Of a stretch of DNA of 64,000 nt, positions 44,403 through 54,127 are shown piece after piece. The position numbers and the translations under genes are program-made. Below the pieces are notes generated by a model. It did not search any database, was not told where the DNA came from, and saw nothing but the letters and a program-made list of their open reading frames with translations. Origin of the DNA: Hydrogenobacter sp. T-2. GTDB taxonomy: Bacteria > Aquificota > Aquificia > Aquificales > Aquificaceae. Position 1 is the first letter of the stretch. The number at the start of each line of letters is the position of its first letter. The DNA lies in contig NZ_CP117180.1 of assembly GCF_033971325.1 (NCBI RefSeq), forward strand, positions 254,041-318,040. The letters are read 5' to 3'.

Positions 44403-44807
44403 TCACCATACATAGGCTATTATCTCTCCACCCTTGCCGAGTTTTCTGGCATCGTGGTCTGTTATAAGACCAGCATCGGTGGAGAGGATGGCTATACCAA
44501 AACCCCTCTGCACATAAGGAATCCTATGCTTTGGAGTGTATATCCTCCTTCCTGGCTTAGAAACCTTCTGAAGTTCAGATATGGCATTCCTTTCCTTTTT
44601 AGGGTCAAGGTATTTGAGGTGAATCCTTAAGGTATACTGAGTGCCCTTTTTGCCTTCTTCCATCCTTTCCCAGTCTCTTATGTAGCCCTCTTTTTTGAGA
44701 AGGTCCAATATGGACTCCTTTAGTTTTGAAGAGGACACATCTACATAATCCATCCTTCTCCCTATGGCGTTTTTTATCGCAGAAAACATGTCTGCTACTG
44801 GGTCCAT
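44403..44807 (-). CDS. rpsH: Ribosomal protein S8
   Basis: 134 residues (DPVADMFSAIKNA, LSTDAGLITDHDARKLGKGGEIIAYVW). Primary 16S-binding protein; represses the spc operon in E. coli. Confidence 0.97.
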   Translation of the reverse strand: MDPVADMFSAIKNAIGRRMDYVDVSSSKLKESILDLLKKEGYIRDWERMEEGKKGTQYTLRIHLKYLDPKKERNAISELQKVSKPGRRIYTPKHRIPYVQRGFGIAILSTDAGLITDHDARKLGKGGEIIAYVW

Positions 44808-44818
44808 CTTCTACCTCC

Positions 44819-45007
44819 TTACCAACTTGCTTTTCTAATACCTGGAATTTCACCCCTGAGGGCGAGCTCTCTAAAGCAAAGCCTACACATGCCAAACTGT
44901 CTTATAAAACCTCTCGGTCTGCCACATATAGGGCATCTATTTTTCTGCCTTACCTCATACTTGGGAAAATGAAGAACATCCTTTGCAACCTTTGCCTTTC
45001 TTGCCAT
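44819..45007 (-). CDS. rpsN: Ribosomal protein S14, zinc type
   Basis: 62 residues, the short type Z with zinc ligands CPIC and CRLC and the [17 protein letters not shown] helix. Zinc-bearing S14 is the ancestral form; no zinc-free paralogue is visible here. Confidence 0.96.
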   Translation of the reverse strand: MARKAKVAKDVLHFPKYEVRQKNRCPICGRPRGFIRQFGMCRLCFRELALRGEIPGIRKASW

Positions 45008-45008
45008 A

Positions 45009-45578
45009 TTAACCTCCTACACTCCTTATGGGAAGCCCCAGCAGGGACAAAAGCCAGAAGGCTTCCTCGTCTGTTTCTGCAGTGGTATGGATTATAACAT
45101 CCATGCCCCTTATGGCATCCACCTTTTCGTAGTCTATCTCCGGAAAGACTATCTGCTCCGCAATACCGAAGGCGTAGTTTCCTCTCCCATCAAAGGACCT
45201 GGGGTTAAGACCCTTAAAGTCCTTCACCCTTGGCAGTGCAACACATATTAGTTTATCCAAAAAGTCCCACATCCTTTCCTTTCTAAGGGTCACCTTAAGA
45301 CCCACAGGCATACCCTTTCTGAGCTTAAAACCTGCCTCGGACTTCTTTGCCCTTCTGACTGTGGGATGTTGACCGGTTATCGCCCTGAGGTCTTCCATTG
45401 CTTTTTCAAGCTGTTTTATATCGCCAACTGCCTCACCTACACCCATGTTGACCACCACCTTAACTATCCTTGGCACTTCCATTGGGTTTTTGTAGCCAAA
45501 GCGGTTCACAAGCTGGGGAACGACCTCATCCTTATACTTGTTATAAAGTCTTGGGACATACTTAGTTTCCACGCTCAT
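45009..45578 (-). CDS. rplE: Ribosomal protein L5
   Basis: 189 residues ([40 protein letters not shown]). Contacts 5S rRNA and, through S13, the 30S head. Two bases from rpsN and 4-bp overlap with rplX. Confidence 0.97.
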   Translation of the reverse strand: MSVETKYVPRLYNKYKDEVVPQLVNRFGYKNPMEVPRIVKVVVNMGVGEAVGDIKQLEKAMEDLRAITGQHPTVRRAKKSEAGFKLRKGMPVGLKVTLRKERMWDFLDKLICVALPRVKDFKGLNPRSFDGRGNYAFGIAEQIVFPEIDYEKVDAIRGMDVIIHTTAETDEEAFWLLSLLGLPIRSVGG

Positions 45579-45931
45579 GCTCTAACCCTCGCTTTTTCTC
45601 TTATGAGGTCTATGTTTTCATTACACTTCTTGCAATATCTGTATTTCCTTATAGTATCGCCTTCTACCACTGTCCTTATTCCAACCCTTGTGGGTTTTTC
45701 ACACTTGGGACAGATGAGCATTACATTGCTAATATGTATAGGAGCTTCCATTTCGTATATTCCACCCTCTCTCACGTTGGGTATCTCCTTTATGTGTTTT
45801 TTTACAAGGTTAACGTCCTTTACTATAACCCTGTTTTCTTCTCTGAGAATCCTTATAACCTCTCCCGTTTTGCCCTTTTCCTTTCCTCTCAGGACAACCA
45901 CTGTATCACCCTTCTTTATTCTCTGAGCCAT
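45575..45931 (-). CDS. rplX: Ribosomal protein L24
   Basis: 118 residues from the ATG at 45931, which shares one base with the rplN stop (TGATG). KOW motif [21 protein letters not shown] late-helix insert with CPKC and CKKC suggests zinc binding at the C-terminus, which is uncommon but present in some thermophiles. Confidence 0.96.
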   Translation of the reverse strand: MAQRIKKGDTVVVLRGKEKGKTGEVIRILREENRVIVKDVNLVKKHIKEIPNVREGGIYEMEAPIHISNVMLICPKCEKPTRVGIRTVVEGDTIRKYRYCKKCNENIDLIREKARVRA

Positions 45932-46296
45932 CACACTACCTCCGGAGCAAGAGATGCCAATTTGGTAAAGCCCCTGTTTCTGACCTCTCTTGCAATGGGC
46001 CCAAGTATACGAGTGCCAAGAGGCTCTCCGTATTGATTGAGAAGAACCACCGCATTGTCATCAAACTTTATATAGCTACCATCTGGACGCCTCACTTCCT
46101 TTTTTGTCCTTACCACCACAGCCCTGTATACCTTACCCTTCTTTGCAGGGCTATTGGGTGCTGCAATCTTTACGGTAACAGTAACCACATCACCCACGGT
46201 GGCATAGTCTCTGGGTGCATAGGGTATGCCTATTATCTGAACCTTTTTAGCTCCCGAGTTATCTGCAACATTCGCATAACCTTGCCTTTGTATCAT
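45931..46296 (-). CDS. rplN: Ribosomal protein L14
   Basis: 121 residues ([23 protein letters not shown], positions 1-23; [24 protein letters not shown] near 75-98). First gene of this ribosomal block, which begins mid-spc order: rpsQ, rpmC and rplP are not upstream. An extended -10 promoter lies 29-34 bp before it. Confidence 0.96.
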   Translation of the reverse strand: MIQRQGYANVADNSGAKKVQIIGIPYAPRDYATVGDVVTVTVKIAAPNSPAKKGKVYRAVVVRTKKEVRRPDGSYIKFDDNAVVLLNQYGEPLGTRILGPIAREVRNRGFTKLASLAPEVV

Positions 46297-46324
46297 GACT
46301 ATTCACCTCTACAACAAGCTATAA

Positions 46325-46330
46325 ATTATA
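46325..46330 (-). promoter_or_regulatory. Extended -10 promoter of the rplN-rpoA operon
   Basis: TGTTATAAT (TG-n-TATAAT) on the minus strand, 28 nt before the rplN ATG, next to an inverted repeat in the -35 region. Confidence 0.55.
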
Positions 46331-46339
46331 ACACAGGTT

Positions 46340-46358
46340 AGTCCCTATTTGTGGGACT
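46340..46358. repeat. Inverted repeat in the ribosomal-operon promoter
   Basis: AGTCCC-N7-GGGACT (6-bp arms) sits where a -35 would be expected. Could be a repressor or activator site for the ribosomal operon; no function is known. Confidence 0.4.
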
Positions 46359-46463
46359 TCCAGTCAAGGCTAACCATTTTAACCTAAGCATTATCTCTTT
46401 GTCAAGAGGTAAAATAAAAAGGTGAGTAGCTAAGAAAAAGCTCAAAAGATTTCTGCCAAGCAT

Positions 46464-46469
46464 TATACT
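46464..46469 (+). promoter_or_regulatory. Candidate -10 element for leaderless Get3/ArsA gene
   Basis: TATACT ends 10 nt before the ATG at 46479, with no Shine-Dalgarno between. Confidence 0.4.
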
Positions 46470-46478
46470 TTTTAAGCC

Positions 46479-47669
46479 ATGAGAGTTATACTCTTTTCCG
46501 GCAAAGGCGGAGTAGGCAAGACCACGATTTCTGCAGCCACTGCCTACAGGCTATCAAATCTTGGCTACAAGACCATAGTGGTTTCTCTTGACCCGGCTCA
46601 CAGCCTCGGAGATGCCTTTGATATTCCAGAAGAGGAAAAGACCAAGGCGAAGGGATTGCCCATAAGGATATCTGAAAAGCTCTACATACAGGAAATAGAC
46701 ATACAAGAAGAATTGGACAGATATTGGGGAGATGTCTACAGGTTTTTGGAGCTTCTTTTCAACACCACCGGGCTTGACCAAGTAGTATCCGAGGAGCTTG
46801 CCATACTGCCGGGTATGGAAGAGGTCACCAGCCTTCTGTATGTTAACAAATACTACAGAGATGGAGAGTTTGACGCTTTGGTGCTTGACCTTCCACCCAC
46901 TGGCGAATCCCTACGCTTTGTGTCCATGCCCACAGTGCTTAAGTGGTATATGAGAAAGATATTTAATGTGGAGAGAACCATACTCAAAGTGGCAAGACCT
47001 GTAGCGAGACGCCTTACCGATGTCCCCATACCCGATGACGAATACTTCAAAGCCCTTGAGAACTTCTACGAAAAGCTAAAGGGAGTGGACGAGCTTCTTG
47101 TTGATCCTGACATAACCTCTGTGAGGCTTGTGGCAAACCCAGAAAAGATGGTTCTCAAAGAAAGCCAGAGAGCTTTTATGTATTTTAACCTGTTTGGAGT
47201 AAACGTGGATGCGGTTGTGGTCAACAAGGTCTTACCACCTTTTGTGGAAGACTGCGAGCACTTTTCAAAATGGGTGCTAACACAGAAAAAACATCTTGAG
47301 GATATGCAAGCCCTTTTTTACCCAGTGCCAGTTTTCAAGGTCCCTCTTATGGAGGATGAAGTGGTTGGTGAGGAGAAGTTAAAGGTTCTTTCAGACCTAA
47401 TATACGGCGACACAGACCCTATAAGAGTTTTCCACAAGGAAAAGCCCTACGAGTTTATAGAGCAAAATGGAGATTATATGGTAAAACTCAAAGCACCCTT
47501 CTTAACAAAGGACGGTCTATCTGTTCTTAAAAGTGAAGGCGAGATAGTTATCCGGTGGAAAAACTTTAAGAGCCACATACTCCTACCAAGAAAGCTCAAA
47601 GACTACGAGCCAGTGGGTGCAAAGATTGAGGAAGGCTATTTGAAGGTCTTTCTCTCAAAGGCTACTTAG
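46479..47669 (+). CDS. Get3/ArsA-type ATPase
   Basis: 396 residues. P-loop SGKGGVGKTT and SLDPAHSLGDAF mark the deviant-Walker ArsA/Get3 family; a C-terminal beta-sandwich like the ArsA_HSP20 domain (about 325-396) is appended. In bacteria of this group these proteins are found without arsenite pumps, so tail-anchored-protein or metallochaperone roles are as likely as arsenical export. No arsB or arsC in the window. The catalytic Asp-rich switch regions are intact. Confidence 0.9.
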   Translation: MRVILFSGKGGVGKTTISAATAYRLSNLGYKTIVVSLDPAHSLGDAFDIPEEEKTKAKGLPIRISEKLYIQEIDIQEELDRYWGDVYRFLELLFNTTGLDQVVSEELAILPGMEEVTSLLYVNKYYRDGEFDALVLDLPPTGESLRFVSMPTVLKWYMRKIFNVERTILKVARPVARRLTDVPIPDDEYFKALENFYEKLKGVDELLVDPDITSVRLVANPEKMVLKESQRAFMYFNLFGVNVDAVVVNKVLPPFVEDCEHFSKWVLTQKKHLEDMQALFYPVPVFKVPLMEDEVVGEEKLKVLSDLIYGDTDPIRVFHKEKPYEFIEQNGDYMVKLKAPFLTKDGLSVLKSEGEIVIRWKNFKSHILLPRKLKDYEPVGAKIEEGYLKVFLSKAT

Positions 47670-48344
47670 AAATTCCTTTATCCTCCTTAGGTCCGCCACA
47701 AACTCCTTTTCTCCACCGGGATTTCTAAGGATGTAAGCGGGATGATAGGTAAGGAAGACCTTTATTTTTCTGTCGTAAGGATATTCAAGAAATTGACCTC
47801 TGTGTTTGGTTATGGAAAGAGATTTTCCCAATATTCCCTCAATGGCTGTTGCACCAAGACAAACTATCAGCTTTGGGTTTATTATCTCTATCTCCTTTCT
47901 GAGATAGGGCAGGCAGGTCTGCATTTCTTTTGGGGTAGGCTTTCTGTTGCCGGGTGGTCTGGACTTTACCACGTTGGTTATGTATACCTCCTCTCGCCTT
48001 AGACCTACCTCTTGGAGTTTTTGATTTAAATACCTTCCCGCTCTACCCACAAAGGGTCTTTTCTGTTGGTCTTCTTCTTCTCCCGGCGCTTCGCCTACAA
48101 ATACCACAGGCGAATAGGGATTCCCTTCCCCAAAGACATAACCGCTTGCCCCCTCGTAGAGGATGCACTTTCTCTCTTCCTCAAGTTTTCTATACAAAGC
48201 CTTCAAGATTTCTTCTTTGCTCTGAGTAGGTTCTTTGACCTTTTGTGAAGGCTCTACCTGACTTTGCAGAGCTTCTTTTTCTATATACAAAGCGTCAAAG
48301 CCAATTTCTATAAGAGACCTTATGGTATGCTTCAAGGTCTTCAT
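47655..48344 (-). CDS. Family 4 uracil-DNA glycosylase
   Basis: 229 residues. UDG-4 motifs GEAPGEEEDQQKRPFVGRAG (about 98-117) and the C-terminal HPAYILRNP are present. Of the four cluster cysteines, three are seen (in ERKCILY, QTCLPYL and IVCLG); the first of the N-terminal C-x2-C is Glu. The first 45 residues are a linker unlike the core. Excises uracil from deaminated cytosine, a heat-accelerated lesion in thermophiles. It is the last gene of the operon that starts at the tRNA. Confidence 0.88.
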   Translation of the reverse strand: MKTLKHTIRSLIEIGFDALYIEKEALQSQVEPSQKVKEPTQSKEEILKALYRKLEEERKCILYEGASGYVFGEGNPYSPVVFVGEAPGEEEDQQKRPFVGRAGRYLNQKLQEVGLRREEVYITNVVKSRPPGNRKPTPKEMQTCLPYLRKEIEIINPKLIVCLGATAIEGILGKSLSITKHRGQFLEYPYDRKIKVFLTYHPAYILRNPGGEKEFVADLRRIKEFLSSL

Positions 48345-48580
48345 CTTTTAAAGAGATCTTCAAGCCAAGACCTTTCAAAGCACTTTACGCCTTCTTCATA
48401 ACTTTGGCTCTTTTCTAAACAGCTTCTTATACCATCAAGCCTCTTTAAACCAAGATTTTTGCATATACTCCAAAAATATCTACAGTATTCCTTATCCTTT
48501 AGAGGATTGCTTTCGCACTTTTGCCCTTCTGAAGCGTAAGCAAGGTAAACCGCAAAGAAAGACAAGAGAAAAAGCCTCAT
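48341..48580 (-). CDS. Small exported Cys-rich protein, unrecognised
   Basis: 79 residues with a signal peptide (MRLFLLSFFAVYLAYA, cleavage near 16-18) and five cysteines over the remaining 60. No family recognised. It overlaps nuoF at one end and the glycosylase at the other by 4 bp. Four Cys could form two disulfides in the periplasm. Confidence 0.6.
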   Translation of the reverse strand: MRLFLLSFFAVYLAYASEGQKCESNPLKDKEYCRYFWSICKNLGLKRLDGIRSCLEKSQSYEEGVKCFERSWLEDLFKR

Positions 48581-49854
48581 ACTCCTAATTTTACTTGCTT
48601 TCTATATTTCTCCCACTCTTGTGGAAACTTCTGCATAGCTTGACGAATTAGTCTACCTGCAACTGCACCAAGACCGCAGATAGAAGTGGGCTGTATGTGT
48701 GAGTTCACAAACTCAAAGCCTACCCATTCTCCTTCGTCAGCTTCATGGTGCAGTATTCTCTCAAGTAGATTAGCCTGCTCGCGAGTGCCAACTCTACAGG
48801 GCGTGCATTGACCACAGCTCTCATGAGCATAGAACTCTGCTACCCATAGACAAGTTTGGACTATGTCATCTTCTTCTGTCAAAACTATAACCGTTCCCGT
48901 CCCGCCAAAGCCAAAGGGCGAGTAGTCCATGGGTGTGTCTAACTCCTCTGCGGAAAAACAGTCAAGGGCTCCAGAAAATACCGCTTTAACCTTCCTGTTT
49001 CCAATAGTTCCTCCCGCATACTTGAAGATGACCTCTCTGAGGGTGGTGTTCATGGGAAGTTCGTAAACCCCCGGCTTTTTCACTTTTCCACTTACAGGAA
49101 AGAGCTTGGGACCCGGATAGTCGCTTGGTCCTATGTAGCGATACTCTTCCCAACCCATACCCACTATGAGAGGAATGTTGCAAAGGGTTTCCACGTTGTT
49201 TACCACAGTAGGTCTTCCCCAAAGACCATATTGGACAGGAAAGGGTGGTTTTATCCTTGGAAAGCCTCTCTTACCTTCAAGAGATTCAATGAGTGCACTC
49301 TCTTCTCCGCATATGTAGGCACCTGCACCTCTTGCCACATAAATCTCAAGGTCAAAGCCAGAGCCAAGTATGTTTTTCCCAAGAAAACCCTTCTTCTTTG
49401 CCTCCTCTATGGCATCCCTGAGGATATAGTATCCCGCAGGATACTCACCCCTTATGTATATGAAAGCCTCATTCGCCCCTATGGCATATGCGGATATTAT
49501 CATTCCCTCTATAAGAAGATGCGTGTCTCTCTCTATGAGTATTCTGTCTTTAAAGGTCCCAGGTTCGGATTCATCCGCATTGCATATGAGATACCTCGGT
49601 GCTGGGTTTTGAACCGCAAACTTCCACTTTCTACCCGTGGGAAAGCCTGCACCTCCTCTGCCCCTGAGCTGGCTTTTGTCCACCCAGTCTATTATCTCCT
49701 CAGGCTTCATGTTAAGGGCTTTTTCCAATGCCTGATAGCCACCGTCTTTGATATACTCCTCTATTGTATGAACTTTGGGCTTTTTAGCCCTTTTCAACAA
49801 AAGGTTCAATGCTGTCTCTGCGTATATTTCAGGTATAACGGGATAGGACCTCAT
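48577..49854 (-). CDS. nuoF: NADH-quinone oxidoreductase subunit F
   Basis: 425 residues from the ATG at 49854 with AAGGAG before it; 24 upstream in-frame residues belong to nuoE. FMN/NADH sites RGRGGAGFPTGRKW and GAGAYICGEESAL, and the N3 [4Fe-4S] ligands SCGQCTPCRVG plus a distant Cys. It is the flavin entry subunit of complex I; without nuoG and the membrane arm nearby it may instead serve a formate or hydrogen dehydrogenase. Overlaps nuoE by 26 bp. Confidence 0.93.
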   Translation of the reverse strand: MRSYPVIPEIYAETALNLLLKRAKKPKVHTIEEYIKDGGYQALEKALNMKPEEIIDWVDKSQLRGRGGAGFPTGRKWKFAVQNPAPRYLICNADESEPGTFKDRILIERDTHLLIEGMIISAYAIGANEAFIYIRGEYPAGYYILRDAIEEAKKKGFLGKNILGSGFDLEIYVARGAGAYICGEESALIESLEGKRGFPRIKPPFPVQYGLWGRPTVVNNVETLCNIPLIVGMGWEEYRYIGPSDYPGPKLFPVSGKVKKPGVYELPMNTTLREVIFKYAGGTIGNRKVKAVFSGALDCFSAEELDTPMDYSPFGFGGTGTVIVLTEEDDIVQTCLWVAEFYAHESCGQCTPCRVGTREQANLLERILHHEADEGEWVGFEFVNSHIQPTSICGLGAVAGRLIRQAMQKFPQEWEKYRKQVKLGV

Positions 49855-50299
49855 GGAGCTTCTCCTTTGACTCAAATTTATAGGCGTCGTTATCCACCAT
49901 GAAACAAGGTGCTTCTGAACATGCACCTATGCATTGCACCCCTATTAATTTAAACCTTCCATCCCTTGTGGTCTCACCTAAGGAGATGCCAAGTAGCTCC
50001 CTTAAGGCATTTAGCACCTTGTTAGAGTTCATAAGATTACACACAACGCTTACACAAACCCTTATCCTATGTCTTGCAGGTTCTCCCCTGTCAAACATAT
50101 CGTAGAAGGAAACCACATTTTCCACGTGGCTTAGTGGCACTTCCAAGAGTTTTGCCACTTCCTCCAAGGCAAAAAAGGGTATATGTCCGTAGTGGTCTTG
50201 GACTTCGTGGAGACAAAGCAACACAGCCTGTTCCTTTCTTGGAAAATACTCCACATGTTCCCTTAGCTTTTCCATTAGTTCCTGTGGCAAGACACCCAT
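49829..50299 (-). CDS. nuoE: NADH-quinone oxidoreductase subunit E
   Basis: 156 residues; [2Fe-2S] ligands in VCVSVVC and CIGACSE (C-x4-C and C-x3-C). N-terminal helical bundle EEVAKLLEVPLSHVENVVSFY. Partner of NuoF. Confidence 0.93.
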   Translation of the reverse strand: MGVLPQELMEKLREHVEYFPRKEQAVLLCLHEVQDHYGHIPFFALEEVAKLLEVPLSHVENVVSFYDMFDRGEPARHRIRVCVSVVCNLMNSNKVLNALRELLGISLGETTRDGRFKLIGVQCIGACSEAPCFMVDNDAYKFESKEKLHEVLSRYT

Positions 50300-51141
50300 C
50301 AGTCTTTCACCTCGTCGCTGAATATAACCTCTGGCATATTAGCTTCTATTATATTCCCTTCTATTCCCATCTGTAGCAAAAGTCTTACCGCACGCCTGCC
50401 ATCTTCTCCATAATCTAAGGTTCTGTGGTTTACATACATGCTTACAAACCTGTTGGTTCTTTCTGTGTCTTCTTTTATATCCCTTGCATACTCTCTGGCA
50501 AAGCTTAGGGCTTCTTCCCTATGCTGTAATGCATACTCTATACTCCTTCTCATTAGCCTCTCCATCTTCCTTATTATCTCAACACCGAGGTCTTTTCTTA
50601 TGATATTGCCACCAAGAGGAAGCACAAGATTGGTCTTCTCCATCCACCATTGACCCAGGTCAACAACCTTTTTTAGCCCTCTATCTTGATAGCTTAGCTG
50701 TCCCTCATGTATAACAAGCCCTGCGTCCACTATACCATCAACCACAGCATCTAAGACCTTGTCAAAGGGGAAAAGGACTTCCTCAAAGTCTAGTTCGTAG
50801 AGCTTTAGGACAAGATATGCAGTGGTAAGCCTTCCTGGAATTGCGACCCTTTTGCCCTTTAAGTCTTCTAAATCCTCCTTGGCGACCACTATAGGTCCGT
50901 AGCCTTCTCCCACGCTTCCACCACTGGGTAGCACCAGATATCTGTGTGCCACATAAGGATAGGCGTGAAAGGATATAGCGGAGACCTCATAAGTTCCCTT
51001 CAGGGCTTCCCTATTGAGGGTTTCTATGTCCGCAAGCACATGCTCTATCTGAAGACCCTCCGTATCTATCTTGCCTGCGGTTAAGGCATAAAACATAAAG
51101 GCATCATCTGAATCAGGACTGTGAGCTATCCTTATCCTCAT
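50299..51141 (-). CDS. mqnD: 1,4-dihydroxy-6-naphthoate synthase (futalosine pathway)
   Basis: 280 residues of the periplasmic-binding-protein-like MqnD/MqnA family; the start [22 protein letters not shown] and [20 protein letters not shown] resemble MqnD more than MqnA. It makes dihydroxynaphthoate for menaquinone. Its stop shares one base with the nuoE start and its start lies 29 bp inside lpxD. Confidence 0.82.
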   Translation of the reverse strand: MRIRIAHSPDSDDAFMFYALTAGKIDTEGLQIEHVLADIETLNREALKGTYEVSAISFHAYPYVAHRYLVLPSGGSVGEGYGPIVVAKEDLEDLKGKRVAIPGRLTTAYLVLKLYELDFEEVLFPFDKVLDAVVDGIVDAGLVIHEGQLSYQDRGLKKVVDLGQWWMEKTNLVLPLGGNIIRKDLGVEIIRKMERLMRRSIEYALQHREEALSFAREYARDIKEDTERTNRFVSMYVNHRTLDYGEDGRRAVRLLLQMGIEGNIIEANMPEVIFSDEVKD

Positions 51142-52111
51142 GTCTTTTCTCCTTAAAGAGCTCTGGAAGTTTTAAAATATAGGCATAAATCCTTTTCCAT
51201 TTGGACCACTCCATAGCTGAAATAGCCCCTCCGTAAACCTTGCCACCTTCAAGGCTCTTTGACACCCCAGCCTTTGCAGATACAATAGCCCCATCTCCTA
51301 TTTCCACATGGTCTGCCACGCCTACCTGCCCTGCCAAGATTACTCCCTTGCCCGTCCTTACACTGCCAGAAAGCCCTACTTGAGACACTATAAGGTTACT
51401 CTCACCTATCTTGCAATTGTGTCCTACCTGCACCAAGTTATCTATCTTGGTATTTTCGCCTATCACCGTCTGGTCTATAAGAGCCCTATCTACGCAAGTG
51501 TTTGCACCTATCTCCACATTGTCTTGGATGACCACCCTGCCTACGTGGTTTAGCTTGAAGATGCCCTCTGGACCCACATAGTAGCCAAAACCATCCGCAC
51601 CTATAACAGAACCGCTATGAATCCTCACACCTTCACCTATCACGCAGTAAGGATACACGTGAACTCCGCTGAAAAGCACGCTGTTTTTACCTATCCTCAC
51701 ACCTTCCCCTATGTAGCAAAAGGGATAAACCTTTACCCCATCCTCAAGCACCACATTCTTTCCCAAATAAACGAAGGGTGCCACATACACATCCTTCCCT
51801 ATCTTTACACCCTCTTCTATGTAAGCCTTATCGGATATGCCAGAGGGATGTCTCTCTGGGTAGAAGTGAGACAAAAAGCGTGCAAGGGCAAGCCTCACGT
51901 TTTTAACCCTTATGTATGTGGGAAAGTCAATGTTCTGAGTTACCACTGGGACTATTTGCATACCCTTTAAATTCTCCAAAACCTTTACATCTTGCAGAAA
52001 GACAGGCGTCCCCTTTTTTGGATTTTCTGGTGATGATATACCCTCTACCTCCATATGAGGGTTTCCAACAACTTCACCCTCTAAAAGCTTTGCAAGGTCT
52101 ATGAGCTTCAT
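51113..52111 (-). CDS. lpxD: UDP-3-O-acylglucosamine N-acyltransferase
   Basis: 332 residues: N-terminal uridine-binding domain, then a left-handed beta-helix of hexapeptide repeats (about 100-300) with the catalytic His in QVGHNCKIG. Third step of lipid A synthesis. Shows a diderm outer membrane. ATGA overlap with skp. Confidence 0.94.
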   Translation of the reverse strand: MKLIDLAKLLEGEVVGNPHMEVEGISSPENPKKGTPVFLQDVKVLENLKGMQIVPVVTQNIDFPTYIRVKNVRLALARFLSHFYPERHPSGISDKAYIEEGVKIGKDVYVAPFVYLGKNVVLEDGVKVYPFCYIGEGVRIGKNSVLFSGVHVYPYCVIGEGVRIHSGSVIGADGFGYYVGPEGIFKLNHVGRVVIQDNVEIGANTCVDRALIDQTVIGENTKIDNLVQVGHNCKIGESNLIVSQVGLSGSVRTGKGVILAGQVGVADHVEIGDGAIVSAKAGVSKSLEGGKVYGGAISAMEWSKWKRIYAYILKLPELFKEKRHEDKDSSQS

Positions 52112-52593
52112 TTTTGCTGATCTAACCTTTGGATTACCTCCGCAGTTATGTCTATCTCCGCAGACATGTATATGAATACAGTGCAGTCAATAACCCCCGT
52201 AAAGCCTTCTCTCTTTGCTATGTCTTCGGATATTTTCCTTACTGTTGATACTATGTCTCCTTCTAACTTTTCCCTCATCTCCGCAATTTCTCTTTGTGCC
52301 TTTTGCTGTAGTTCTATTCCTTCAGCTTCCACCCTCTGATATTCTCTTATCCTCTGTTCTCTTACATTTTGAGCTATTCCCCTGCTTTCTATCTGTTTTC
52401 GAAGGTCTTCAAGCCTCTTGTTTATCTGGTCAAGCTGTTTTTGATACTCTTCCACTTTGGCTCTTAGCTGGGATTCCTTCCCTTTTACAAGCTGGGATTC
52501 TGAAAGAATCCTATTTGGGTCAATACAAGCAAACTTTTGCTGGGCAAAGCTAAAACCAGAAAAGAGGGCAACTACAAGAAGAGCTTTTTTCAT
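52108..52593 (-). CDS. skp: Skp/OmpH outer-membrane protein chaperone
   Basis: 161 residues from the ATG at 52593 (AAGGAGGT, 7 bases); two earlier ATGs are rejected. Signal peptide [17 protein letters not shown], then long coiled coil. Holds unfolded outer-membrane proteins. Commonly next to lpxD. Confidence 0.9.
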   Translation of the reverse strand: MKKALLVVALFSGFSFAQQKFACIDPNRILSESQLVKGKESQLRAKVEEYQKQLDQINKRLEDLRKQIESRGIAQNVREQRIREYQRVEAEGIELQQKAQREIAEMREKLEGDIVSTVRKISEDIAKREGFTGVIDCTVFIYMSAEIDITAEVIQRLDQQK

Positions 52594-52629
52594 AACCATA
52601 ACCTCCTTACTAAAAAGCATACCACTAAA

Positions 52630-52875
52630 TTAGACAGGCGTGTGAAGTTTTAAATGAAACTCTCCGTATCTCTTGTCAACTCTACCCACATGTCCATAAA
52701 GCCATCCTGTAAGTATTGCTAAGGCTTGTCTTGTCTGCTTTTTATCCTGCATCTCCTCACCCAGTTTGGTAAAAAGGTTCGCAAGAGTGTTTATCCTGTC
52801 CACTATGCCTTGATGCTGATCGTCCATATCCTTTATGCCCGTATACAAGTCTGGAGTGAGCTCCATATACCTCAT
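52630..52875 (-). CDS. Shortened haemerythrin-like protein
   Basis: 81 residues. The front matches helix A of bacteriohaemerythrin (YTGIKDMDDQHQGIVDRIN) and the end matches helix D (LTGWLYGHVGRVDKRYGEF), but the middle helices with the H-x3-E and H-x3-H ligands are absent. A di-iron centre is therefore unlikely; it may be a pseudo-haemerythrin or a decayed gene. It has a good AAGGAGAT site and no frameshift. Confidence 0.7.
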   Translation of the reverse strand: MRYMELTPDLYTGIKDMDDQHQGIVDRINTLANLFTKLGEEMQDKKQTRQALAILTGWLYGHVGRVDKRYGEFHLKLHTPV

Positions 52876-52887
52876 GACTCATCTCCT

Positions 52888-54126
52888 TTATACCGCTTCT
52901 TTCATTATGTATATGGGCTTTAGCTTGTTTTTTACCACTTCTGCACTTACAATGACCTTCTTCACATCGGGTAGAGAGGGTATTTCAAACATCACATCAA
53001 GCATTATCTCTTCCATGATAGCCCTAAGACCTCTTGCACCCGTTTTCCTTCTTATAGATTCTCTTGCTATTTCCACCAGTGCATCCTCTGTAAACTCAAG
53101 CTCTACACTTTCCATTTCGAAGAGCTTCTTATACTGCTTAACAAGTGCATTTCTTGGTTCAACAAGCACCTTTATGAGCTCTTCTTCTGTAAGCTCATCA
53201 AGGACCGCAATTACAGGAATCCTTCCCACAAACTCTGGTATAAGCCCATAGTGTATAAGGTCATCCACTTCCACAAAGTGGAGCGGGTTTTCTCCCTTGT
53301 CAAACTTTCTTATCTCCGCCTCAAAGCCTACCACAGACTTTCCAAGTCTTCTTTTTATTATGTCTTCAAGCCCTACAAAGGCACCACCGCAGATAAAGAG
53401 GATGTCTGTGGTGTCTACCTGTATGAACTCTTGGTGAGGGTGCTTTCTTCCTCCCTGTGGTGGCACGTTAGAAACCGTCCCCTCTATTATCTTCAAAAGG
53501 GCTTGTTGAACACCTTCACCAGAGACGTCTCTCGTTATGGAAGGGTTTATACCAGCTTTTTTGGCTATCTTGTCTATTTCGTCTATGTATACAATTCCCT
53601 TCTGTGCAGCTTTTACGTCGTATCCGCAGTTCTGCAAAAGCCTTACGAGGACGTTTTCCACATCCTCACCCACATAGCCTGCCTCTGTAAGCGTGGTTGC
53701 ATCTGATATGGCAAAGGGGACATCTAAGATTTTTGCCAGAGTTTTCGCCAAAAGGGTTTTACCAGAACCCGTAGGACCTATTAGTAATATATTGCTCTTT
53801 TCCACCTCTACGTCGTCAAGATTGAGACCGAGCTCCTTCGCCCTTATTCTCTTGTAGTGATTGTATACCGCCACAGAAAGCACCTTCTTTGCCCTTTCTT
53901 GTCCTATCACATACTGGTCAAGCTGTCTCTTTATTTCCTCAGGCGTGGGAATTTCCTTAGAAAGGCTATAGCTAATGTGTTTTTTCTGGTCTTTTATTAT
54001 GTTGTTGCATACTTCTACACATCTATCGCATATAAAGGTATCGTTTGGTCCTGCTATTAGCACCAAAACCTCGCTCTGAGACCTTCCACAAAAAGAGCAA
54101 TGGTTTTCCTGTTTTTTCCTTGACAT
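52888..54126 (-). CDS. clpX: ClpX unfoldase
   Basis: 412 residues; zinc-binding N-domain CSFCGRS...CDRCVEVC, Walker [10 protein letters not shown], Walker [18 protein letters not shown] sensor II. ATP-driven partner of ClpP, 1 bp gap to clpP. Confidence 0.96.
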   Translation of the reverse strand: MSRKKQENHCSFCGRSQSEVLVLIAGPNDTFICDRCVEVCNNIIKDQKKHISYSLSKEIPTPEEIKRQLDQYVIGQERAKKVLSVAVYNHYKRIRAKELGLNLDDVEVEKSNILLIGPTGSGKTLLAKTLAKILDVPFAISDATTLTEAGYVGEDVENVLVRLLQNCGYDVKAAQKGIVYIDEIDKIAKKAGINPSITRDVSGEGVQQALLKIIEGTVSNVPPQGGRKHPHQEFIQVDTTDILFICGGAFVGLEDIIKRRLGKSVVGFEAEIRKFDKGENPLHFVEVDDLIHYGLIPEFVGRIPVIAVLDELTEEELIKVLVEPRNALVKQYKKLFEMESVELEFTEDALVEIARESIRRKTGARGLRAIMEEIMLDVMFEIPSLPDVKKVIVSAEVVKNKLKPIYIMKEAV

Positions 54127-54127
54127 A

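Noticed and set aside
45366-45926. 186-residue plus-strand open frame rich in hydrophobic residues
   Set aside because: Antisense to rplE and rplX; artefact of ribosomal codon use.
46340-46358. Inverted repeat as terminator
   Set aside because: No T-tract on either side and no upstream gene to end; kept as regulatory candidate.
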